A stretch of DNA of 64,000 bases from Rhizobium sp. P38BS-XIX (lineage in GTDB: Bacteria; Pseudomonadota; Alphaproteobacteria; Rhizobiales; Rhizobiaceae): positions 1-64,000 of the forward strand of contig NZ_JABAIJ010000006.1 in NCBI RefSeq assembly GCF_012641435.1. Reading direction: 5' to 3'. Below are positions 32,444 to 40,866 of this stretch, in pieces (positions within the stretch are counted from its first letter, which is position 1; each line of letters opens with the position of its first letter). The translations under genes and the position numbers were made by a program. The notes below the pieces were generated by a model. It saw nothing but the letters and a program-made list of their open reading frames with translations, searched no databases and was not told the origin of the DNA.

Positions 32444-33238
32444 ATGATCACAGTTCCCTTCGAAGCGCGGCGCTTTCAATCGACCGCCGCCTATTACCTG
32501 CGCTACCGTATTCCTTATCCGGACAAGCTGATTGCGCGTGTTTCCGAGCGCAGCGGTCTGAAGGCCGGCGATCATGTTCTTGATCTCGGCTGCGGCCCTG
32601 GTCAGCTTGGTATCGCCTTTGCCCGGCTGCAGGGTGCCGCCGTCACCGCGATGGACCCGGAACCGGAAATGCTTGCCGAGGTCGAAAACGGCGCGAAGGC
32701 GGCCGGTGTCGAGATCGATATCCGTCAGGGATCGTCCTACGATCTCGGTGCCGATATCGGCAAACTGCATCTCTGCGTCATGGGCCGCTCCTTCCACTGG
32801 ATGGACAGGCCGGCGACGCTTGATGCGCTGGATAAGCTGATCCAGCCGGGCGGTGCTGTCGTCCTCTTCCACGACAAGGGCATCCTTGCGGAACCGAACT
32901 GGCGTGGTGTTCTCGAGCCGCTGATGGAGACCTATTCGCCCGAGCGGAAAGCGGAGCGGCAGATGCGCAAGAGCAAGGAATGGGCGCCGCATGAAGCGAT
33001 GCTGCTTGCCTCGCCTTTCCGCAACCTCGAACGCATCAGCATCGTTTCGGAATATACGAGAGACATCGACGAGATCGTCGGCCGCATCTTCTCGATGTCA
33101 TCGACCTCGCCGCAGGCACTCGGCGACGGGGCTGCGGACTTTGAAGCAGCACTTCGTGCCGAATTGCTGGCAGCCGCGCCCGATGGCAAGTTCAAGGAAA
33201 TCGTCGAGGCAAACGGCCTGCTGGCATTTCGCGACTGA
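32444..33238 (+). CDS. Class I SAM-dependent methyltransferase
   Basis: A 264-residue methyltransferase of the UbiE/COQ5-like superfamily. SAM motif I is LDLGCGPGQLG at about residues 46-56, motif II AMDPEPEML follows, and GRSFHWMDRPAT is typical of the post-I region in small-molecule methyltransferases. The substrate is unknown. GAGGA lies about 9 bases before ATG. It is convergent with the TetR gene. Confidence 0.87.
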   Translation: MITVPFEARRFQSTAAYYLRYRIPYPDKLIARVSERSGLKAGDHVLDLGCGPGQLGIAFARLQGAAVTAMDPEPEMLAEVENGAKAAGVEIDIRQGSSYDLGADIGKLHLCVMGRSFHWMDRPATLDALDKLIQPGGAVVLFHDKGILAEPNWRGVLEPLMETYSPERKAERQMRKSKEWAPHEAMLLASPFRNLERISIVSEYTRDIDEIVGRIFSMSSTSPQALGDGAADFEAALRAELLAAAPDGKFKEIVEANGLLAFRD

Positions 33239-33249
33239 AGCCCGATAGA

Positions 33250-33834
33250 TTAGCTGTCTTCACTCGGCGGGGGCGTCAGTTCCTGCCGGGTCGCCGCCAG
33301 AAACTCCTGGGACAATTCCGGCGTATCCATCGTCCGCGCCAGGATCACGGCGCCGACCATGGCGGAAAGACTGGCAAAAGCCTTGCGCCGACGCTCCTCG
33401 GGCGTATCGCCGGGAACGATTTCCTCAAGAACCTCAACCAGCCCCATCAAGCCACCGCTGAAGGTCGATTGCATTTCCGGCCCATGCCGACTGACTTCCT
33501 GAGTCAACGATGCGAAGACGCAGCCGGTCGCCTGCTCGACAACGTTGCGATGTGAGAGATAATGAGCAAGCAGCGCCTCCAGCGGCTGCTCCGGCGAGCT
33601 CGCCGCCACTTCCTTCCAGCGCACCAGCGAGCGCGCCACCAGTGCCTTGCTCGCCTCGCAGGCAAGTTCGTCCTTCGATTCGAAATGGCCGTAAAAGCCG
33701 CCATGCGTCAGACCGGCAGCCTTCATGATATCGGCGACGCCGATGCCGTCAAAACCCTTCTCGCGGAAGAGCTCCCCTGCCACGGAAAGGATCTTTTCGC
33801 GGTTCTCGGCGAATTTTTCCCGGCTCACTCTCAT
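33250..33834 (-). CDS. TetR/AcrR family regulator
   Basis: A 194-residue repressor-type regulator. The N-terminal helix-turn-helix runs from about residue 8 to 54: ILSVAGELFREKGFDGIGVADIMKAAG and THGGFYGHFESKDEL are the standard TetR pattern. The C-terminal ligand domain is of the YxaF/LmrA-like type. It is divergent from the MFS gene with 231 bases between. An imperfect palindrome at 33880-33895 could be its operator, so it probably controls itself and the transporter. The start is ATG 33834; the TTG one codon earlier is less likely. Confidence 0.9.
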   Translation of the reverse strand: MRVSREKFAENREKILSVAGELFREKGFDGIGVADIMKAAGLTHGGFYGHFESKDELACEASKALVARSLVRWKEVAASSPEQPLEALLAHYLSHRNVVEQATGCVFASLTQEVSRHGPEMQSTFSGGLMGLVEVLEEIVPGDTPEERRRKAFASLSAMVGAVILARTMDTPELSQEFLAATRQELTPPPSEDS

Positions 33835-33865
33835 CAAAAAACTCCATCAGAGCTTCAATAAATCT

Positions 33866-33900
33866 GTATTGACAATTTAGATGACGACCATCATCAATAC
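33866..33900. promoter_or_regulatory. Candidate TetR operator in the tetR/MFS intergenic region
   Basis: Two overlapping inverted repeats lie here: GTATTGA/TCAATAC at the outer ends (33866-33872, 33894-33900), and GATGA/TCATC around 6 bases (33880-33895). A TTGACA hexamer at 33869-33874 makes promoter occlusion plausible. No regulator-specific consensus is known to me. Confidence 0.4.
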
Positions 33901-34065
33901 ATCACAAACATGATAGCAATCATGTAAATGCCTTTACACAAACGTTCAAGCCGGAAGAGCGGCCTGGCGCTATAAGCAAAAGCGGTAAAATCGTCTTTCG
34001 CGGAAAAGCGCTCCCTCGCCTAACCGATCCTGACGCCAAGATATGAAACCTATCGGAACGCACCT

Positions 34066-35364
34066 ATGGTCTCGACTGCTCTTGCTTCGACCCTCGCCCG
34101 CCGCAACATCCATTACGGATGGGTGGTCGTCGGCGCCACATTCCTCACCATGCTGGTCACGGCCGGCGCAATGGGCGCTCCAGGCGTCCTGATCAAGCCA
34201 CTGGAGGACGAATTCGGCTGGAGTACCTCCTCCATTTCGTCGGCGCTTGCCGTTCGTCTTGTGCTCTTCGGCCTGATGGGTCCCTTTGCCGCCGCCTTCA
34301 TGAACCATTTCGGCATCCGCAAGGTCATTACCTTTGCGCTGGCGACCATCAGTGTCGGCTTCATCGGCTCGCTCTTCATGACGCAGGTCTGGCAGCTGCT
34401 TTTATGCTGGGGCATCATTGTCGGCTTCGGCACGGGTCTGACTGCGATGGTGCTGGCGGCGACCGTTTCGACACGCTGGTTCACCAAGCATCGCGGCCTT
34501 GTCATCGGCATGCTCTCGGCGAGCTCGGCCACAGGCCAGCTCGTGTTCCTGCCGCTGATGGCCGAGCTGACAACCCAATATGGCTGGCGCGCAACTGTGA
34601 TTTTCGTCTGCGGCATGATCGTCGTTGCCGCCCTCATCGTGCTGCTTCTGATGCGTGACCGCCCCTCGGACGTCAATCTGCCGCTCGTCGGCGAAATCCA
34701 CGTCACGCCGCCGCCGGCCGCCACCAAGAACTTGAGGGCCGCTCTCGCTTCGCCGATCTCCGTACTGCGCGAGGCATCCACGACCTCGACCTTCTGGATC
34801 CTATTTGCCACCTTCTTTATCTGCGGCCTGTCGACGAACGGATTGATCCAGACGCACTTCGTCACCCTTTGTGGCGATTTCGGCATTGTGCCGGTGGCTG
34901 CCGCCAGCGTGCTCGCCGTCATGGGCATTTTCGATTTCTTCGGCACGATCGGCTCCGGCTGGCTCTCCGACCGCTTCGACAATCGCTGGCTGCTCTTCTG
35001 GTATTACGGCTTGCGCGGCCTGTCGCTGGTCTACCTGCCCTTCAGCAACTTCACCTTCTATGGCCTGTCGATCTTTGCCGTCTTCTACGGCCTGGATTGG
35101 ATCGCCACCGTGCCGCCGACCGTCAAGATCGCCGCCGACCGCTTCGGCCGCGAAAAGGCCGGCCTCGTCTTCGGCTGGGTCTTTGCCGGCCACCAGCTGG
35201 GTGCAGCCACCGCGGCCTATGGCGCCGGCCTCACCCGCACGGAGCTGAATACCTACCTGCCCGCCTTCTTCGTGGCCGGCGCCTTCTGCCTGCTCGCCGC
35301 GATCCTCGCGATCACGCTGCAGAAGTCCGGCTCCACGACCAAAGGCCCGGCGATGGCTCACTAG
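34066..35364 (+). CDS. MFS transporter
   Basis: A 432-residue major facilitator with about 12 membrane segments, of the monocarboxylate/oxalate-formate-like subfamily. Seen: NIHYGWVVVGATFLTML in the first helix, GIGFGTGLTAMV-type glycine-rich helix 4 (written IVGFGTGLTAMVLAAT), and the second-half loop SGWLSDRFDNRW, equal to motif A. The substrate cannot be inferred; organic anion or drug efflux are possible. Probably regulated by the divergent TetR. Confidence 0.88.
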   Translation: MVSTALASTLARRNIHYGWVVVGATFLTMLVTAGAMGAPGVLIKPLEDEFGWSTSSISSALAVRLVLFGLMGPFAAAFMNHFGIRKVITFALATISVGFIGSLFMTQVWQLLLCWGIIVGFGTGLTAMVLAATVSTRWFTKHRGLVIGMLSASSATGQLVFLPLMAELTTQYGWRATVIFVCGMIVVAALIVLLLMRDRPSDVNLPLVGEIHVTPPPAATKNLRAALASPISVLREASTTSTFWILFATFFICGLSTNGLIQTHFVTLCGDFGIVPVAAASVLAVMGIFDFFGTIGSGWLSDRFDNRWLLFWYYGLRGLSLVYLPFSNFTFYGLSIFAVFYGLDWIATVPPTVKIAADRFGREKAGLVFGWVFAGHQLGAATAAYGAGLTRTELNTYLPAFFVAGAFCLLAAILAITLQKSGSTTKGPAMAH

Positions 35365-35678
35365 CTCGAGCTTGAGTGAACAGACAGGCTCATGGCGCTC
35401 ATCCACGCCATGGGCCTATACCAATTCGGCGACCCCTTATCTGATCTGTCGACTTGGGCATTTCGGCGCTCTTCCGTCTGCTAAACGCCTATTCCTGGTC
35501 TCACTACGGGCGACAAGAGACAGATTGCGCCTCCCCCGGACAATGCACGCCAACATTCCGGCCTTCCCCAAATTATACTTGTCAAACATGGGCTTAGAGA
35601 GCAATTTCTGACCCACTCCAAAGTCCTGACACTATAATTTTCGCGAGACATCCACTTTCGCCAACAAGGAAGCTGACT
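35365..35678. other. Intergenic region before the FkbM gene
   Basis: About 310 bases between the MFS and FkbM genes. No supported gene; short frames here lack start signals and family character. The promoter of the FkbM gene is expected here but not assignable. Confidence 0.4.
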
Positions 35679-36875
35679 TTGCTTTATTCCGAAACTGGGC
35701 AGGTTGTGAACGAGCATGGCGGACGGCGTGTATCGGTCCGCAAAGGACAGGCGGGATGGGTGCTCTATGGCCCCTATGTGACCCTGTCTCCAGGGCGCTA
35801 CAGCGTTGAATTCCCCATCGATGCGGACCCTGCCGTGCCGGCCGAGGAAGTGTGCTGCGATATCGATGTCGTTGCCGGTTTCGGCACCCGGCTCCTCACC
35901 CAGAAGCGGCTGACAGGCGCCGATTTGCTGCGATCGGGCAAATCCATCGCCCTGCAATTCGATACGGATGCCGAGGACGTCTTTGAATTTCGCATCGCCT
36001 CGACCGGCGCCGGAGCTTTTATCGCGGACGTCAACCGCCCATTGAAGCGCATCGACCTTCAAAGCGGGCAGATATCGGATGTCAACGTCCCCGAAACGAC
36101 GAATGAATTCTTCAAAACCCATGTGGCCGAATTCAAGCACTTCGAGAAGAACGGCTTTACCTTCGAAGCCACGGCAAGCGACATAATCGCCGATTTTTCC
36201 GGCACGCGGTTCCACGTCTACAATGTGGAAGATCTGCAGGTTGTCAGCGAGATTTTCGTCAATAACGAATACAATTTCATAAGCGGCCGCGACAAGATCA
36301 TCGTCGACATCGGCATGAATGTCGGCCTGGCATCGCTGTTCATGGCAAGAGATCCGACCGTCCGGGAAGTCCATGCATTCGAGCCCTTTTCCCTGCCGCA
36401 TGCCCGGGCGCTGAAGAACTTCGCGCTCAACCCGCAGATCGCGGCGAAGATCCGGCCCAATCAGTTCGGCCTGGGCGAGAAGGACGAGCAGACGCAGGTC
36501 ATGGTACGCTCCGACGCGACGATCGGCATTTCCGTCCGGGGAGCCGATACCGGAAAGCCCGAAACGATCCACATCAGGGAAGCTGCCGCTGTGATCGCTC
36601 CGCTTGCCGAGCGCGCCAGGAAAGGTGGCATGGACCTTATTATCAAGATGGATTGCGAGGGATCGGAATTCGGGATTTTCGAGGCGCTCGAGCGGCAAGG
36701 ATTGTTCGGCTCCATCCACGCCATGGTGATCGAGTGGCACAAATGGTGGGCCGAGGGCAAGACGCAGATGACCCTGATCGCGCCGCTGCTCGAGGCGGGC
36801 TTCATCGTGCTCGACAAGACCCAGCTCTCCAACCCGCACGCAGGATTGTGCTACGCCATCAGAGCCGCCCGTTAG
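35679..36875 (+). CDS. FkbM family methyltransferase with N-terminal accessory domain
   Basis: A 398-residue protein. The C-terminal half (about 205-395) is an FkbM-type SAM methyltransferase, with VDIGMNVGLASLFMA as motif I, HAFEPFSLPHA next, and KMDCEGSEFGIFEAL as the FkbM signature. The first 150 residues form a beta-rich region (SVEFPIDADPAVP) unlike a methyltransferase, perhaps a carbohydrate-related sandwich fold. FkbM enzymes often O-methylate sugars or polyketides; a surface-glycan role is inference. The start is TTG 35679 with AAGGAAG 6 bases upstream; there is no in-frame ATG nearby. Confidence 0.82.
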   Translation: MLYSETGQVVNEHGGRRVSVRKGQAGWVLYGPYVTLSPGRYSVEFPIDADPAVPAEEVCCDIDVVAGFGTRLLTQKRLTGADLLRSGKSIALQFDTDAEDVFEFRIASTGAGAFIADVNRPLKRIDLQSGQISDVNVPETTNEFFKTHVAEFKHFEKNGFTFEATASDIIADFSGTRFHVYNVEDLQVVSEIFVNNEYNFISGRDKIIVDIGMNVGLASLFMARDPTVREVHAFEPFSLPHARALKNFALNPQIAAKIRPNQFGLGEKDEQTQVMVRSDATIGISVRGADTGKPETIHIREAAAVIAPLAERARKGGMDLIIKMDCEGSEFGIFEALERQGLFGSIHAMVIEWHKWWAEGKTQMTLIAPLLEAGFIVLDKTQLSNPHAGLCYAIRAAR

Positions 36876-36903
36876 GCATCGTCAAGACCAGAAACCCCGC
36901 CCA

Positions 36904-36924
36904 GCAGGCCTGGCTTTGGCCTGC
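36904..36924 (+). terminator. Hairpin after the FkbM gene
   Basis: GCAGGCC and GGCCTGC form a 7-base stem with loop TGGCTTT, 29 bases past the stop. There is no T tract, so function as a terminator is only possible. Confidence 0.45.
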
Positions 36925-37003
36925 GGCAAAACCCGTGGCATCCATCCGCGCCATGGCGCGGATCGCAACCCTGCGGAAACACTCGCAATATCTGCGAAGC
37001 CGG

Positions 37004-37032
37004 CTTGCGCGCCCAGCCGATCACATGCTAGA
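37004..37032 (+). promoter_or_regulatory. Candidate tRNA-Leu promoter
   Basis: CTTGCG at 37004-37009 and GCTAGA at 37027-37032, spaced by 17 bases, resemble the rhizobial sigma-70 pattern CTTGAC-N17-CTATAT and lie about 18 bases before the tRNA. Confidence 0.4.
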
Positions 37033-37049
37033 CAGCCGCCTCATCCGTT

Positions 37050-37134
37050 GCCCCATTGGCGGAATTGGTAGACGCGCTCGACTCAAAATCGAGTTTCGAA
37101 AGAAGTGCTGGTTCGACTCCGGCATGGGGCACCA
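37050..37134 (+). tRNA. tRNA-Leu (CAA anticodon)
   Basis: An 85-base type II tRNA. The acceptor stem pairs GCCCCAT (37050-37056) with ATGGGGC (37124-37130); the discriminator A and an encoded CCA follow to 37134. The anticodon stem is CTCGA/TCGAG around loop CTCAAAA, giving anticodon CAA. A long variable arm (TTTCGAAAGAAGTG region) and the T loop GGTTCGACTCC are present. GGAATTGGTAGACGCG is the D-arm. Confidence 0.97.
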
Positions 37135-37137
37135 CAC

Positions 37138-37179
37138 TATCCATAACCAATTGAATTATATGGCCAATTGTATCCATAA
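37138..37179. repeat. Mirror-ordered short repeats next to tRNA-Leu
   Basis: TATCCATAA (37138-37146) and CCAATTG (37147-37153) recur in swapped order as CCAATTG (37164-37170) and TATCCATAA (37171-37179), 3 bases after the tRNA CCA. The spacer is AT-rich. It may mark a recombination junction, but no tRNA-end copy was found elsewhere. Confidence 0.6.
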
Positions 37180-37237
37180 TTGACTTTGGCAGTCGGAATG
37201 AAACAAATTCCGCACGGCCGAGAGGTGAGAATATCAC

Positions 37238-37981
37238 CTACCATTTGCAGGCCTCTCTTAGAGGCTTGATCTCACTTTCCAAGTTCGCAATGGAATAACT
37301 GACCGTTAGCGCGCTCTCGTTGAACGGCATTGCTCGAACAATCAGGCGATTTCCTCCAAATAGTGCTTTGATCAGGGAAATACTCGTTGGACCGCTGAAA
37401 AGACCTAGAGCGCTGTGATCCGTCGATTCACGAAGACCTTTCGTGAAAGCTTTTTTGTTGTCCACTCGAAAGGTCACATCGCCATAACCACCGCTTTCGG
37501 CCATGAAATGATCGGCAAACTGGAACGTGATTGCGGTTTTCCCCTCCATGCATCGAACAACGAGGGAGGCTTTGCTCGGCGCACGGCCGTATCTGCTGGG
37601 AACATCGTCATCTGATTCAAGAAGCAAAAATACGCTCTTCGAGTCGTCGATCTTTGATTTCTCGGTTTCCACCGTCCACTTGGAACTACTTTGGGTCTTG
37701 GGCGGTTCAACGCTCGTCTGAACTCGAAAAATAGCGTCGTAGCAGATCAGCCGCTCACCGCCATCTTGCATGGCGGCACACTCCTCCGGCTTTTCCGCAG
37801 CTTTTACAGGCGCGGCAAAAGCAAAGGCAGAAACGAGCGCTGTCACAGCCAAGGCAAGCCACCCATTTCGTCGCGATAACAATGGTCTGGATTGATGCGC
37901 ATCCGTTGGCTCTGCTCCTCGGAATCGAGCAACGACACCTTCATCGCTTCCCCAAGCAATCCCTGCCTTTGAACGTCCCAT
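37238..37981 (-). CDS. VasI/TagO-like type VI secretion-associated protein, orphan
   Basis: A 247-residue protein with a membrane or signal segment near residues 40-65, followed by a domain resembling VasI/TagO: a conserved CAAMQDGGERLICYDAIF start, then SKWTVETEKSKIDDSKSVFLLLE, FADHFMAE, STDHSALGLFSGP, RAMPFNESA and a C-terminal cysteine-containing PLREACKW. Family members sit beside type VI secretion clusters; none is here. The start at 37981 has AAGGTG upstream. Base composition is AT-richer than neighbours and it follows a tRNA gene, so horizontal transfer is possible. Confidence 0.72.
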   Translation of the reverse strand: MGRSKAGIAWGSDEGVVARFRGAEPTDAHQSRPLLSRRNGWLALAVTALVSAFAFAAPVKAAEKPEECAAMQDGGERLICYDAIFRVQTSVEPPKTQSSSKWTVETEKSKIDDSKSVFLLLESDDDVPSRYGRAPSKASLVVRCMEGKTAITFQFADHFMAESGGYGDVTFRVDNKKAFTKGLRESTDHSALGLFSGPTSISLIKALFGGNRLIVRAMPFNESALTVSYSIANLESEIKPLREACKW

Positions 37982-38253
37982 TCTCCCCACCTTCTGCACA
38001 CTTGTGATCAATTTTCGCGCGCGAAATTTCTGAATTGTGACCACGAATCAATCTGAGCGCATAGGTTGAATGAAACACAGAAGAATCCCTTTGTAATCAT
38101 TGCAATGATCATTTCGATCAGCGTCGTTTTCATTGTCGGGAATTCCCCCACCATCACGAAAAATTTTGATTTTGTGCGGCTTCCGTCACTCCGCGACCAT
38201 TTACAGCCATATTCCTGCCCCCTAAAGGTTTGCAACGCAGCAAAGGGGACCTC

Positions 38254-38847
38254 ATGCTTCGAAGACTTTACGACTGGACCATGTCGCTTGCCGGCCGCAA
38301 ATCGGCTGAGGTTTGGTTGGCCGTTATCGCCTTCGTCGAAAGCTCCATCTTCCTCGTTCCGGCTGACGTCCTGTTCCTGCCGATGTCGCTTGCCAAGCCC
38401 GAACGCGCCTGGCGCTATGCGCTGACGGCGACAGTGGCGTCCGTGCTCGGCGGCATTGCCGGCTGGGCGCTCGGCTATTATGCCTTCGAGGCCATCGCCA
38501 AGCCGATCCTCGAATTCTACGGCAAGCTCGATGCTTTCAACCAGATGAGCGCCGGCGTCACCTATGAATGGGTCTTGTTGCTGCTGGTCACATCAGGCCT
38601 GGCGCATCTGCCGCCGATCAAGGTCGTTACGATCCTGTCGGGCGTCGCCCATATCAACCTCGTCCTGTTCATCGTCTCGGCCATCGTGGCGCGTGGCGCG
38701 CGCTTCTTCCTTCTGGCCTATCTGCTGCGCCGCTACGGCGAATCCATTCGCCACTTCATTGATAAACGCCTCGGCCAGATCACCATGGCTGCCGCCGCCG
38801 TTCTCATCATTCTCTACGCCATCTTCCATTTTGCCCTGGCACGCTGA
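38254..38847 (+). CDS. DedA-like (VTT domain, YqaA type) membrane protein
   Basis: A 197-residue membrane protein of the SNARE-associated/VTT superfamily, with about 5 hydrophobic segments. The stretch FVESSIFLVPADVLFLPMSLAKP is the re-entrant, proline-containing signature of this group; members are linked to lipid scrambling or membrane homeostasis. The start is ATG 38254 after AAAGGGGAC. dsbB follows 14 bases later, so the two genes are one operon. Confidence 0.87.
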   Translation: MLRRLYDWTMSLAGRKSAEVWLAVIAFVESSIFLVPADVLFLPMSLAKPERAWRYALTATVASVLGGIAGWALGYYAFEAIAKPILEFYGKLDAFNQMSAGVTYEWVLLLLVTSGLAHLPPIKVVTILSGVAHINLVLFIVSAIVARGARFFLLAYLLRRYGESIRHFIDKRLGQITMAAAAVLIILYAIFHFALAR

Positions 38848-38861
38848 CCAAGGAGCCCCGC

Positions 38862-39380
38862 ATGTCCATTGCAACATCCTCGACCTCGTCCCGCGCCGGC
38901 CTCGGCTATAGCGTACTGCTGACGATCGGCATGATCATCGTCATCGGCTCGGCGCTCGGCTTCCAGCACATCGGCGGCTACATCCCCTGCGCACTCTGCC
39001 TGGAGCAGCGCCAGCCTTATTATTACGGCATTCCGGTCGCGATCGTCGCCGCGCTGACGGCAGCGCTCGGCCTGCCCTCCTGGATCACCCGCGGGCTCCT
39101 CATCGTTGCAGGCTTGATGATGGTTGTGGGCGGCGGCATCGGCGTCTATCACGCCGGCGTCGAATGGCATTTCTGGGCAGGTCCCACGACCTGCTCGACG
39201 AGCGCCAGCAGCATGACGCAGAATGCCGGCGATCTCCTGAACGAGCTGAGCACCATAAAGGGTCCGTCGTGCACGGAAGCAGCCTTGCGCATCCTCGGCC
39301 TCTCCATGGCCGGCTGGAACGTCATAGCCAGCGTCATCCTCGCTGCCATCGCTTTTGTCGGCGCGAAGAAGGCTGCTTGA
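38862..39380 (+). CDS. dsbB: Disulfide bond formation protein DsbB
   Basis: Inner-membrane quinone reductase that reoxidises DsbA. The 172-residue protein has 4 membrane helices, the CXXC pair CALC (about 43-46) in the first periplasmic loop followed by EQRQPYYYG, and a second Cys pair in loop 2 (CSTS... and GPSC). All four redox cysteines are therefore present. AAGGAG precedes ATG. TlpA at 47.8 kb is a separate thiol-redox gene. Confidence 0.93.
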   Translation: MSIATSSTSSRAGLGYSVLLTIGMIIVIGSALGFQHIGGYIPCALCLEQRQPYYYGIPVAIVAALTAALGLPSWITRGLLIVAGLMMVVGGGIGVYHAGVEWHFWAGPTTCSTSASSMTQNAGDLLNELSTIKGPSCTEAALRILGLSMAGWNVIASVILAAIAFVGAKKAA

Positions 39381-39430
39381 TCGAACTGATATTCGCCAGG
39401 CTGTAAGACGCTTGCCGCGGTGATATCTCA

Positions 39431-39456
39431 CCCTCTCCCCGCAAGCGGGGTGAGGG
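39431..39456. repeat. Palindromic repeat, CCCTCTCCCCGC type, copy 2
   Basis: CCCTCTCCCCGC pairs with GCGGGGTGAGGG with one mismatch around AA, about 50 bases after dsbB. It shares the CCCTCTCCCC core with the hairpin at 32294 and lies in the same kind of place, just past a gene end. Confidence 0.8.
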
Positions 39457-39509
39457 AATAGGCGGGCCCGCCAAAGCGAAGCTCGATCGATTTTCTTGTA
39501 GGAATGCCC

Positions 39510-40067
39510 TTACGGCTGCAGTTCCGAATCCCAGTAGAGATAATCGAGCCAGCTGTCGTGCAGGTAGTTCGGCGGGAAGAGACGGCCGTTATTGTGCAGA
39601 TCCTGCACCGTCGGCTGGTAAGGCTTCTGCGCCGGGAACATGCCCGCCTGCTTCGGCAGCTTGCTGCCCTTGCGAAGATTGCAGGGCGAACACGCCGCGA
39701 CCACATTCTCCCAGGTCGTCTCGCCGCCATGCGCACGCGGGATGACGTGGTCGAAAGTCAGGTCGTCGTGCGATCCGCAATACTGGCACTCGAACCGGTC
39801 ACGCAGGAAGACGTTGAACCGGGTGAAGGCCGGATTGCGGGACGGCTGCACATACGTCTTCAGGCAGACGACGCTCGGCAGCCGCATCGAGAAACTCGGT
39901 GACGAAACGCTGTGTTCGTATTCTGCGATGATATTCACACGGTCAAGGAAGACCGCCTTGATCGCGTCCTGCCAGGACCAGAGCGACAAGGGGTAATAAC
40001 TCAGCGGCCTATAGTCAGCGTTCAGGACGAGCGCCGGCAAGGACTGCGGGGAGACTGCAATCGTCAA
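39510..40067 (-). CDS. HNH endonuclease
   Basis: A 185-residue protein of the HNH nuclease superfamily. The core is CQYCGSHDDLTFDHVIPRA, then GGETTWENVVAACSPCN: two CXXC zinc pairs flank the catalytic DH and the Asn/His. The N-terminal region (LNADYRPLSYYPLSLWSWQDA) is typical of a widely conserved stand-alone bacterial HNH family, not of homing endonucleases. A DNA-repair or restriction role is possible, unproved. The start is TTG 40067 with AGGAGG 6 bases upstream. Confidence 0.9.
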   Translation of the reverse strand: MTIAVSPQSLPALVLNADYRPLSYYPLSLWSWQDAIKAVFLDRVNIIAEYEHSVSSPSFSMRLPSVVCLKTYVQPSRNPAFTRFNVFLRDRFECQYCGSHDDLTFDHVIPRAHGGETTWENVVAACSPCNLRKGSKLPKQAGMFPAQKPYQPTVQDLHNNGRLFPPNYLHDSWLDYLYWDSELQP

Positions 40068-40178
40068 GGAACCCTCCTGATCGATTCGGCATCTGCACCT
40101 GTATATTAGGCCGGTTGTTACAGGATTGTGAAGTCCAATAAATTCAGTGCATAGCGCCTTGTTCGCGGATGTCCCCGA

Positions 40179-40823
40179 TTAAACTATAGGCAGCGCATCC
40201 CGACGCATTTTCACGGCATAGTAAGCCCAGAAAAGCCGGGCGGCGACCGAGCGCCAGGGCGACCAAACCGCGGCTTCCAGGGCTACGGCCTTGGCCAAGG
40301 GCCTGACGTCATGGCCGAAAGCCATGCCGACAGCGGCCTGCAGCGCCACGTCCCCGGCCGGAAACACATCTGCGTGACCGCCGCAGAACATCAGATAGAC
40401 CTCCGCGGTCCAGGCGCCGATTCCCTTGATGGCCATCAGCTCTACGAGCGCCTTGTCGGGTGATTCGGCGCTGAGCGCGTGAAGATCGAGGCTGCCGCCG
40501 GCGACGGCCTCGGCCACCCGATGGAGCGTTTCGTGCTTGATTCGCGAGAGGCCGAAGGTTCTCCATGCCTCCGGCTCGAGTGCCACATAGCCACTGGCGG
40601 TCACCTCACCCATGCCCGCGATCATCTTTCCCCAGATCGCATCGGCGCTGGCGCGGGAGACAACTTGCGAAACGATGATATGGGCCAGGCCCTCGAAACC
40701 CGGCGCGCGCAGCCTCAGCGGCAGGCTGCCGGCCTCTGCGGCAACCGGCCGCAGGCGCGGATCGATCTCAAGCAGAGCGGCCAGCCCCTCTTCGATATCC
40801 CGCTCGTCGCGAATGATCTGCAT
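40179..40823 (-). CDS. DNA-3-methyladenine glycosylase II-like
   Basis: A 214-residue alkylation-repair glycosylase of the AlkA/HhH-GPD family. The helix-hairpin-helix and following catalytic segment are seen in ELMAIKGIGAWTAEVYLMF and FPAGDVALQAAVG, the latter with the catalytic Asp. It lacks the N-terminal AlkA domain, so it is the short type. Start MQIIRDERD at 40823 is chosen: the ATG at 40868 would overlap the gluQRS start and has no ribosome site. Divergent from gluQRS. Confidence 0.88.
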   Translation of the reverse strand: MQIIRDERDIEEGLAALLEIDPRLRPVAAEAGSLPLRLRAPGFEGLAHIIVSQVVSRASADAIWGKMIAGMGEVTASGYVALEPEAWRTFGLSRIKHETLHRVAEAVAGGSLDLHALSAESPDKALVELMAIKGIGAWTAEVYLMFCGGHADVFPAGDVALQAAVGMAFGHDVRPLAKAVALEAAVWSPWRSVAARLFWAYYAVKMRRDALPIV

Positions 40824-40866
40824 GACGTCTCGTAGTCCCCGGTTAAGATTCGTGGCAGAAGAAAGC

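Noticed and set aside
37135..38253. Integrated element with attachment site
   Set aside because: No integrase and no second copy of the tRNA 3' end could be seen; only base composition and the tRNA position suggest transfer.
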